A stretch of 47,517 nucleotides of DNA, taken from positions 1-47,517 of the forward strand of contig DAOTVO010000022.1 of NCBI GenBank assembly GCA_034436335.1, read 5' to 3'. This stretch comes from UBA877 sp034436335 (lineage in GTDB: Bacteria; Chloroflexota; Anaerolineae; Anaerolineales; Villigracilaceae). The stretch's first letter is position 1. The number at the start of each line of letters is the position of its first letter. Below are positions 16,487 through 24,300 of this stretch, piece after piece. Both the position numbers and the translations under genes were made by a program. The notes below the pieces were generated by a model. It was not told the DNA's origin. It saw only the letters and a program-made list of their open reading frames with translations, and ran no database searches.

Positions 16487-16516
16487 TTCTCATTTTTTGG
16501 CAGAATTGGTTATAAT
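16487..16516 (+). promoter_or_regulatory. Likely promoter for glmS ribozyme and glmS
   Basis: TTCTCA (16487-16492, four of six matches to the -35 consensus), an 18-base spacer and a perfect TATAAT (16511-16516). The start would be near 16523, giving a leader of about 48 bases before the ribozyme cleavage site. The weak -35 box lowers certainty. Confidence 0.6.
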
Positions 16517-16570
16517 CGTCTCCACTTTCGCTTTCCAGGAGGTGCAACGCCTCATTCTTTAGGGAAAGTC

Positions 16571-16927
16571 AGCGCATGAACTTTCCGTCTCATAGTCGCC
16601 GGTCAAGTAGTTGGGTTGTACATGAGCAACTATTAGACCATCAGACTCCGACTATCTGACGAAAAGTTGACGAGGAGGAGGGTTCTCCGCCTCGCGGCGG
16701 AGCCAAGGTCACCTCACCTATCCCCACCCCGTCCCTCCCCTTCCCTCTTCCAATGGGAGAGGAAAGGAGAGGGTGGCCGAAAGCCGGGAGGGGGTGGGTA
16801 AGGTCCGAAAATCGAACGTTCAGCGGATGCCCTCCGGGGAGCGCCACCCCCCGCCACTTTCCCTCCAGTACAAGTTTGCGAGCAACCCTGCGCGGGCGAC
16901 CGGGCAGGCAAAGGCGCAAACAGTGGC
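16571..16927 (+). ncRNA. glmS self-cleaving ribozyme (GlcN6P-responsive), with expanded loops
   Basis: The region directly upstream of glmS carries the conserved blocks of the glmS ribozyme in order: the cleavage-site strand AGCGCATGAACT (predicted cut between A16571 and G16572), GTTGACGAGGAGG (16666-16678), and ATCGAACGTTCAGCGGATGC (16811-16830) followed by CCTCC. P1 can form a very long stem: AACTTT, GTC and ATAGTCG pair with CGACTAT, GAC and AAAGTT, capped by GGTC/GACC and TAGTT/AACTA. A 3' P4-like stem pairs GCCACT (16853-16858) and GTTTGCG (16873-16879) with CGCAAAC and AGTGGC (16915-16927). In the known class, glucosamine-6-phosphate activates cleavage and lowers glmS expression. About 125 bases of palindromic DNA sit between the second and third core blocks. 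Confidence 0.85.
16684..16807. repeat. Palindromic element inside the ribozyme
   Basis: Between two conserved ribozyme blocks lies a small hairpin (CTCCGCC/GGCGGAG at about 16685-16701). It is followed by a large imperfect palindrome: AAGGTCACCTCACC and C-rich DNA pair with G-rich DNA and GGTGGGTAAGGT, folding around CTCTTCCAATGGGAGAG. Canonical ribozymes have only a few bases here. It looks like an inserted repeat tolerated because it forms a peripheral stem. Confidence 0.65.
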
Positions 16928-17019
16928 TTTAAGAGAACAGAAAGAGAAGAGAAAGAAATGGCTGCGCTTTAAACTTCCCTTCTCTCTGCTCTCCACTCTC
17001 TCAAATCTGGAGGACTCCC

Positions 17020-18861
17020 ATGTGTGGAATCGTCGGTTATATCGGCCCGCGCGACGCGACGCCGATCATCCTCTCCGGCCTCAAGCGGCTGGAATATCGC
17101 GGCTACGACTCTGCCGGTCTGGCCGTACTGCAAAACGGCAAAATCGAAATCCGTCGCGAGGCGGGCAAACTCTCGCAACTCAATGGGCTGGTGAACGAAT
17201 CGCCCATCAGCGGCGCGCCCGGCGTCGGTCACACGCGCTGGGCCACGCACGGCGCGCCCAGCGCGCGCAACGCCCATCCCCACCTCGGCGCGACCGGACG
17301 CGTGGTCGTCGTCCATAACGGCATCGTCGAAAACTTCCTCGAACTGCGCGACGAACTCGCTGCCGAGGGCGTGCAATTCAACTCCGACACCGACAGCGAA
17401 ATCATCGTCCACCTCGTCGAACACCACCTCGCCGCCGGCCTCGACCTGACCGAAGCCGCCCGCCGCACGTTCCAGCAGATTCAGGGCGCGCACGGCATCG
17501 TCCTCCTCTCCGCCGACGAGCCGGACAAAATGGTCTGCGCCCGCATCGGCAACGCCGGGGGCGTCGTCCTCGGCCTGGGCGAGGGCGAAAACTTCATCGC
17601 CAGCGACATCCCTGCCATCCTCGAATACACCCGCCGCGTCATCTTCCTTGAGTCGCGCCAGATGGCGGTGGTCACGCGCAACGCCGTCCGCGTGGAAACG
17701 CTCGAGGGCGCGGCGATCAGGCCGCAGGTCCATACCGTATCGTGGGACGCCGTCTCCGCCGAAAAGGGTGAGTATCGTCACTTCATGCAGAAAGAAATCC
17801 ACGAGCAGGTGCGCTCGCTGACCGACACCCTGGCCGGGCGCGTCGACTTCCAGGCCGGCCGCGTGCGCCTGCCCGAACTCAACCTGACCCCCGACCTGGC
17901 ACGCCGCATCGAGCGCATCGTCATCACCGGCTGCGGCACCGCCGCCTATGCCGGCATGGTCGGCAAGTATCTTATTGAACGCATCGCCCGCATCCCCGCC
18001 GAGGTGGTCATCGGCTCGGAACTGCGCTACAGCGACCCCATCTTGAACGAGCGGACGGTGGTGCTGGCCATCTCGCAGTCGGGTGAGACCGCCGACACGC
18101 TCGCCGCCATGGAGGAGGGACGCCGCAAAGGCGCGGTGCTGTGGAGCATCGTCAACGCCGTTGGATCGCAGGCCATGCGCATTGCCGACGGCTCCATCTC
18201 GATGCAAACCGGACCCGAAATCGGCGTCGCCTCGACCAAGGCCTTCACCGCCCCGCTGGTGGACCAGTACCTGCTGGCCGTCCTGCTCGCCGACCTGCGC
18301 GGCGTGATTGACGAACCCGCCCGCCGTGCGCTAGTCGCCGACCTGCGTCTCATTCCCGACATCGTTGGCCGGACGCTGGCGCGCGAGCCGGAAGTGGAAC
18401 GTGTGGCTCATGCCCTCAAGGATGTGCGCGATTGCCTGTACCTGGGGCGCGGCATCAACATGCCCATCGCCTACGAGGGCGCGCTGAAACTCAAGGAGAT
18501 TTCCTATATCCATGCCGAGGGCTATCCGGCGGGCGAGATGAAGCACGGCCCGATTGCGCTGATTGACGAAAATATGCCCATCGTGGCGATTGCGCCGCGC
18601 GACCCCTGGTATGAGAAGATGGTCAGCCAGATTCAGCAGGCCAAGGCGCGCGGCGGCAAGGTCATCGCCGTGGCCACCGAAGGCGACGAACTTATCCCCC
18701 CAATGTGCGACCACGTGCTGTGGGTGCCGGAAATGCCCTGGATGCTCTCCCCCGTTGCCACAGTCATCCCCCTGCAACTGCTCGCCTACCACATCGCCGC
18801 CCTCCGCGGCCTGGACGTGGACCAGCCGCGCAACCTGGCCAAGAGCGTGACGGTGGAATGA
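17020..18861 (+). CDS. glmS: Glutamine--fructose-6-phosphate aminotransferase (isomerising)
   Basis: This 613-residue enzyme makes glucosamine-6-phosphate from fructose-6-phosphate and glutamine, the first step to UDP-GlcNAc. The N-terminal Ntn amidotransferase domain has the catalytic Cys2 (MCGIVGYIG), GYDSAGLAV, and the glutamine site HTRWATHG. Two SIS sugar-binding domains follow, with ITGCGTAAYAG, SQSGETADTLAAME and STKAFTAP, and the C-terminal tail ends AKSVTVE with the conserved Lys. A GGAGG site precedes the ATG. The start lies about 90 bases after the 3' end of the ribozyme, fitting feedback control by its own product. The next gene (pfaD-like) follows after 135 bases and is probably separate. 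Confidence 0.96.
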   Translation: MCGIVGYIGPRDATPIILSGLKRLEYRGYDSAGLAVLQNGKIEIRREAGKLSQLNGLVNESPISGAPGVGHTRWATHGAPSARNAHPHLGATGRVVVVHNGIVENFLELRDELAAEGVQFNSDTDSEIIVHLVEHHLAAGLDLTEAARRTFQQIQGAHGIVLLSADEPDKMVCARIGNAGGVVLGLGEGENFIASDIPAILEYTRRVIFLESRQMAVVTRNAVRVETLEGAAIRPQVHTVSWDAVSAEKGEYRHFMQKEIHEQVRSLTDTLAGRVDFQAGRVRLPELNLTPDLARRIERIVITGCGTAAYAGMVGKYLIERIARIPAEVVIGSELRYSDPILNERTVVLAISQSGETADTLAAMEEGRRKGAVLWSIVNAVGSQAMRIADGSISMQTGPEIGVASTKAFTAPLVDQYLLAVLLADLRGVIDEPARRALVADLRLIPDIVGRTLAREPEVERVAHALKDVRDCLYLGRGINMPIAYEGALKLKEISYIHAEGYPAGEMKHGPIALIDENMPIVAIAPRDPWYEKMVSQIQQAKARGGKVIAVATEGDELIPPMCDHVLWVPEMPWMLSPVATVIPLQLLAYHIAALRGLDVDQPRNLAKSVTVE

Positions 18862-18996
18862 AGGTGGAAGTGAAAAGGGAGACGGAAGAAGTGAGGGGAA
18901 CGAACGGCAGGAGGGCGCCCGCACAACGCCGACGCACGCCGCGCATCGGAAAAGCGTCCTCAGGGTTATCATATAAAACCCCAAAGGAGAGCGACA

Positions 18997-20592
18997 TTGG
19001 CAAACAACCTTTCACTACACTGGGAGGGGGATGAAAACAGCATCGTTTATTCGAGCGAAGAAATCACCCGCGTCCTGCTCGAACTGGACAAGCCGGTCTT
19101 TGCCATCGAGAAAGATGGCAGGATCGGCCTCAGCGCGGTGGGCGGAATCCGCAGCGGCGCAGGCGGGGCGCGGCTGCTGGCCTTCGCCCCGCCCCTGACC
19201 CCCGACCGGCTCGGCGAAGAGACCTTCCGCCAGACTTACGGCACGCGCTACGCCTATTATAGCGGAGCCATGGCCGGCGGAATCGCCTCCACAGACCTCG
19301 TCATTGCCATGGGCCGCGCTGGATTCCTGGCTTCCTTCGGGGCGGGCGGCCTGGCCCCGGCGCGGGTGGAGGAGGCCATTCTCAAGGTCCAGCAGGCGCT
19401 GCCAGACGGCCCTTACGCCTTCAACCTACTCAACAGCCCCAACGAACCGGCCCTCGAAGCGCGGGCGGTTGACCTGTACCTGAAGTACAACGTTCCGGTC
19501 ATCGAAGCCGCGGCGTATCTCAACCTGACCGCCCCGTTGGTGCTGTACCGTCTCTCCGGCCTGTCGCGCGGCGCAGACGGGAAAGTCGTCATCGGCCACC
19601 GCGTGATTGCCAAACTTTCGCGTCTGGAAATTGCGCGCAAGTTCCTCGAACCGGCCCCGGAGACGCTCGTTGATCAGTTGCTCCAGCAGGGACGAATCAC
19701 GCCAGAGCAGGCCAAACTAGCCCGGCAGGTCCCGATGGCCGACGACATCACCGTGGAAGCCGACTCGGGCGGTCACACCGACAACCGTCCGCTGGTGTGC
19801 ATGATACCGGCCTTCCTTGCCCTGCGGGATGACATTCAGGCCAAATACCGCTACGCTCAGCCCGTGCGCATCGGAGCGGCGGGCGGAATCGGCACCCCAG
19901 CCGCGGCGCTGGCTGCCTTTGCCCTCGGAGCGGCCTACGTCGTCACCGGTTCCATCAACCAATCCTGCCTGGAAGCGGGGACCTCCGAGCACGTCCGCAG
20001 CCTGCTCGCCCAGGCCGAAATGCCGGACGTGGCCATGGCCCCCGCCGGCGACATGTTCGAGATGGGTGTGCGCGTGCAGGTGCTGAAACGCGGCACCATG
20101 TTCCCCATACGGGCACAGAAATTGTTCGAACTCTACACGCGCTACAATGCCTGGGAGGAAATCCCCGCCGCCGAGCGCGAACGCCTGGAAAAGACCGTCT
20201 TCAAGCGCGAATTCGAAGCCATCTGGCAGGACACGGTCAAATTCTTCATGGAGCGCGACCCGCGCCAGGTGGAGCGCGGCAACGCCAACCCAAAGGACAA
20301 AATGGCGCTCGTCTTCCGCTGGTATTTGGGTCTCTCCTCCCGCTGGGCCAACAGCGGCGAAAAAGGCCGCGAGATGGATTACCAAATCTGGTGCGGCCCG
20401 GCCATGGGCGCGTTCAATAACTGGGTCAAAGGGACGTACCTCGAATCCCCTGCCAACCGCCACGTGGTAGACATCGCCAGGCACATCCTGCGCGGCTGCG
20501 CTTATCTGACCCGCGTGCGGATGCTGGAGACCCAAGGCGCGGCGTTCCCCCCGGAAGTCAAACGTTACGTCCCGGAGAAAGACGCGGAATAG
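18997..20592 (+). CDS. pfaD: PfaD-like enoyl reductase / nitronate monooxygenase-family flavoprotein
   Basis: This 531-residue FMN TIM-barrel protein matches PfaD, the stand-alone enoyl reductase of polyunsaturated fatty acid synthases. Evidence includes FAIEKDGRIGLSAVGGI near the N-terminus, RYAYYSGAMAGGIAS, FGAGGLAPARVE, EADSGGHTDNRP, the FMN phosphate-loop region RIGAAGGIGTPAAALAAFALGAAYVVTG cut by short gaps, and a long C-terminal helical region ending near FNNWVKGTYLESP. Length fits PfaD rather than the shorter nitropropane dioxygenases. The start is TTG, supported by AAAGGAG seven bases upstream; no ATG lies near. The gene is convergent with the phosphopantetheinyl transferase and synthase genes, which strongly implies a shared pathway. 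It would reduce enoyl intermediates carried on the synthase. Confidence 0.9.
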   Translation: MANNLSLHWEGDENSIVYSSEEITRVLLELDKPVFAIEKDGRIGLSAVGGIRSGAGGARLLAFAPPLTPDRLGEETFRQTYGTRYAYYSGAMAGGIASTDLVIAMGRAGFLASFGAGGLAPARVEEAILKVQQALPDGPYAFNLLNSPNEPALEARAVDLYLKYNVPVIEAAAYLNLTAPLVLYRLSGLSRGADGKVVIGHRVIAKLSRLEIARKFLEPAPETLVDQLLQQGRITPEQAKLARQVPMADDITVEADSGGHTDNRPLVCMIPAFLALRDDIQAKYRYAQPVRIGAAGGIGTPAAALAAFALGAAYVVTGSINQSCLEAGTSEHVRSLLAQAEMPDVAMAPAGDMFEMGVRVQVLKRGTMFPIRAQKLFELYTRYNAWEEIPAAERERLEKTVFKREFEAIWQDTVKFFMERDPRQVERGNANPKDKMALVFRWYLGLSSRWANSGEKGREMDYQIWCGPAMGAFNNWVKGTYLESPANRHVVDIARHILRGCAYLTRVRMLETQGAAFPPEVKRYVPEKDAE

Positions 20593-20605
20593 GTTTCAAA
20601 AGCAG

Positions 20606-20626
20606 GGCGAGATACTCTCTCTCGCC
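20606..20626. terminator. Hairpin between convergent pfaD and PPTase genes
   Basis: GGCGAGA (20606-20612) and TCTCGCC (20620-20626) form a 7-bp stem with a 7-base loop in the 35-bp gap between two convergent stops. It is probably a shared terminator, though no long T-run follows. Confidence 0.5.
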
Positions 20627-20627
20627 G

Positions 20628-21365
20628 TTACATTTGCATCACAGCGCGCTCAGCAAGCGAGATAGAAAACGCCCCGGCGCGCTCCGTAAAAGCGGCTATC
20701 GTCATCACGAAACCGCTCCTCTGCTGCCAGCGGGCAGCCCAGGGGCGGTTTTGATTCCCCGGCTCATGCACAACAGCCTCCTGCCAGCCTTCTGAACCGT
20801 AACCGGCCACTTCCAGCACTTCCACGCAACGGGTATCCTGGCGCAGACCCACGCCGAGCGCCTTGAGCATGGACTCTTTCATGCTCCAGATGAGGGTGGC
20901 CATCAAAGGGGCGGCCTCGGAAGGGAAAGAAGCCACCAGCCGCTGCTCGTTGGGCGTGAAGTAATCTTCCACGAAGGCGCCGGCGCGCGGCTCGACCGTC
21001 TCCAGGTCCGCGCCCACGCGCAGGGCCGGGACCTGCGTCAGGGCGCAGAAGGCCCGTCCGTTGGAATGGCTGATGGACAGGCAATCCGGCGAGGGCTGCC
21101 TCCCCGGCAGGCGGATTTGCGGAGCGCCCTGCGAGTCGTTGATAATTTCGATCTCGTACAGAGCATAGTTTTGGTATTCGGGCAGGCTGCGCGCCAGCGA
21201 CTTGGCCGCCCAACGTCCCAGCAGCCAGTCGGCGCGCCGCTTGGCAAAACGCAGCCCGGATAATTTTTCCTGCTCGCCGGCGGAAAGGAAATCCCCCGCC
21301 CCGCCGGGCAGGGTGGGGGTCCTCTCAGCCAGCAGCCAGTAGATGCAATTGTTCGGCCTCGGCAT
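20628..21365 (-). CDS. 4'-phosphopantetheinyl transferase (Sfp/AcpT superfamily)
   Basis: This 245-residue enzyme transfers phosphopantetheine from CoA to a carrier protein. Signature residues are present: VGADLETVEPR (Asp120, Glu122) and WSMKESMLKALGVGL (Glu164, Lys168), plus the SISHSNG motif at about 97-103. Its length fits the Sfp-like class used for megasynthases. The ATG lies three bases downstream of the synthase stop, so the two are co-translated and the synthase carrier domains are the obvious substrate. Those domains carry Thr at the usual attachment position, which makes a dedicated enzyme of special interest. Confidence 0.92.
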   Translation of the reverse strand: MPRPNNCIYWLLAERTPTLPGGAGDFLSAGEQEKLSGLRFAKRRADWLLGRWAAKSLARSLPEYQNYALYEIEIINDSQGAPQIRLPGRQPSPDCLSISHSNGRAFCALTQVPALRVGADLETVEPRAGAFVEDYFTPNEQRLVASFPSEAAPLMATLIWSMKESMLKALGVGLRQDTRCVEVLEVAGYGSEGWQEAVVHEPGNQNRPWAARWQQRSGFVMTIAAFTERAGAFSISLAERAVMQM

Positions 21366-21368
21366 CCC

Positions 21369-24300
21369 TTACTTGACCAGTTCCTTGAGCGGTTCGAGCA
21401 GGTTCTTTTCGGCTGAATAGGGCAGCGGCGTGGTGCGGTAATCCTCCAGTTCCAGATACAGGCGGCCTTCGGCGTCCAGCACGCGGGCATTGAAACGGAA
21501 CGAGCCGTCTTCGGCCTCCAGCGGCCTGACTTCGGCGTAGACGGCAGCCCCGTTGAGGGGCGTTCGATAGAGGGTCAGGCTGCGAATCGAGCGCGGCAAC
21601 GCCAGGCGGTCAGTCTTGGCAATTTCCCAAATGCCGGCGGTCTGGAAACATAATTCGATAAGGGTAGGCGCAGCGAGCAGCGAATGGCCGTTGCGCGTGA
21701 TGGCAGGCAGTTTGCGGTTCAATTTGCCCAGCACGGCCTCGCCGGAGCGCTGGACGCCTTCCAGCACCTGGAAAGCCGGCCCGTGGAAATAGAGTTTGTA
21801 GATGTCTTCGGCGCGGAGGGTGTAACGTCCGTTCCATTGCGGGAGCGGAAGGCTGGCCTCCCGAACGGGCATTTCCTCCGGCTGCAAGTACACCTTGCCG
21901 CTGAAGTGCAGGGTACGCTCGACGGCTTTCGTCTTGAGCGCCCGCGCCGACTCGAGGGTGACGTGGACGACCAGCCTGCCCGCTTCGTGGAGGGCAAGCG
22001 CCTTCCAAGTGATGCGGCGGGGTTGGTTGCGGTAGAACTTGAACGCTGCCAAAAATTGGATGTCTTCCAACTTCGTAACTTCCAGGTTGCCTTTACTGGA
22101 GGCCAGCGCCGAGCCGATGTGCTTGGCAGCCACCGAGAAGCCTTCGATGCCCATCACGCCCGGCAGAACCGGCACGTTGTTCACAGCATGGTCGTGCAGG
22201 AAAGGTTGTTCTTTTGGATCTAACTCAGCCTCAAACACCAGGCCGCCCTGGAGATCGAAGTCGGTCACCTGGCTTAGCATGGTGTGGATCGGCTCGCCGG
22301 CGCGCAGGGCGGTGTTGGCAAGCCCCAGGTCGAGGCCGCCGTGCGGGCTGCGCGGCTCGGTCAGGATACCCAGCGAACCGGCCAACACAACTTCGCCGTC
22401 TCCGGCGAGTAATTCGAGCCGCAGGCGGGGGGCGGCCTGCTCCGGCGGGAGCATGTCTATCCCAGCCATTTTCATCAGAGTAGGGATGTTGCCGCGCGTC
22501 GCCATGCCGACCCCGCCCCAGGCGCTCCAGTCAATCGCAACCGTTTTGATGCCCGGATGGGCGCGCCGGATGGCAGCCGCCGCCTTGCACAGCAGATCGT
22601 TGGCGGCGCTGTAATCGGCCTGCCCGGAGTTCCCGAAACGCCCGGCCACGGAGGAGAAGAAGACAAAGGCACGCGGCAGAAGTTTCTGCTCCACCAGGGC
22701 GCGGTAGATATTGAAGAAGCCATCCGCCTTGACAGACACCACCAGGCGGAATTCCTCCGGCGGCTTGCTTTCCAGTTTGCGGCTGCGCTCCAGACCGGCG
22801 GCGTGGAGGAACACGTCCAGGCGGCCTTCGGCGGCGCGGATTTTCTGGACGGCCTCGCCCACTTTCAGCGGGTCGGTCACATCGCAGGCCAGGTAATACG
22901 CCTTGCCGCCTTTCTGTTCAATCAACTGCATGGTTTGATGTGCGGCAGCGGCGCGTTCCAGGGCGAGCAGCGCCCCCTCCACCTGGACGGGGGTGGCTTT
23001 CTTCCCGTCCCGCGAGAGGCGGGTGAACAACTCTTTCTTCAGGCCTTCGCGGTCGGCGGAAAAGCGGAGCAAGTCAGGGTCGTCTGGCGGCGGGAGCGGG
23101 GTGCGGCCGAGTAAGTAGAAAGTCCCGCGCGTGGCGCTCACCAGGTCTTCGGCGATGGGGCGGAGGATGCCGCCCGAACCACCGGTGATGAGAAAGACGC
23201 TGCCCTGTCCGAGTTCAAAGTTGTTCTCCTCCGGCAACGGCTTCTCGACGAGGGCGATGCCGTAGCGCAGACCCTCGCGGCGGCCAATCTCGACCGCGCC
23301 GGGGTCGCGCAGGGTTTCTTCGATCAGGACGGAGGCAACCTCGGCGGCCTTCGCCGTGGTCTCAAAATCCACCACCTTGACAAAGGCCGACGGGCGCTCG
23401 CGGCTCAGCGATTTGGCAAAGCCGCTGACCGCGCCGCCGAACAGACCGGCAGCGCCCTCCGCGCCGTAACCATGCAGTCCGCCCAGACGCGTGGCGCAGA
23501 CGAGGAAGGTCTCTTCGGGCAGGAGGCGCATGAGCGTGTAGAGGCTGTACAGGCGGCTTTCCAGCCCGGATTGCCAGTCGGCGGGCGTCATTTCATCCAG
23601 TTCGGGTTCGGCGTCCAGGCCGGGCAGGAAGTACACGCCGCGGATGGGCTTCTCTGCCTGCCAGGCGGCGACTTTTTCGGCAATCTCTTCGGCGGCGAGG
23701 CCGGCCTTCAAGCGCAAGGGTTCCGCCTTGCGAGCGCGCAGTTTGCGGACGAGCGACTCGCCGGCCTCGTCCTTCCCCTCCACAACGAGAACGCGCGCGC
23801 CTGTCTCCAGGTTGACGCCAGTCGGGAGGCACAGGTCGAGGCGCGGACGCAGCGCAGCCACCGGCACACGCCGGAGGATGGCGGACTGCTCGGCCTCGGC
23901 AGCCGGAGACAACGGGGGTTCATGGGACAAATTTTCAATTTGTCCTCCAGAAGGAGCCGCCTGGGAGGCCAGCGACTCTTCCACAAAGGCAATCACTTTC
24001 GCCAGGGTATTGTAGTCCGAGAGGCGCAAGTCTTCGCGGCGCGGGATGTTGTAGTGCTCGCGCACGGCGGCAAACAACTCGGCCTGCTTCACCGTGTCAA
24101 TGCCCAGGTCGGCTTCCAGATCGAGGTTCAGGTCGAGCACTTCCACCGGGTAGCCGGTCTTCTCGCTGACGGCGGCCAGCAGGTAATTCTTGATTTCGTC
24201 CGAAGCAGGGGACGGAGCAGCGGCCGCCGGGGCGGCGGAAATTGCCGGAGCCTCAACGACAGGCGCAGGTGCAGGAGCAGCCGGCGCGCCAAGCGACTCT

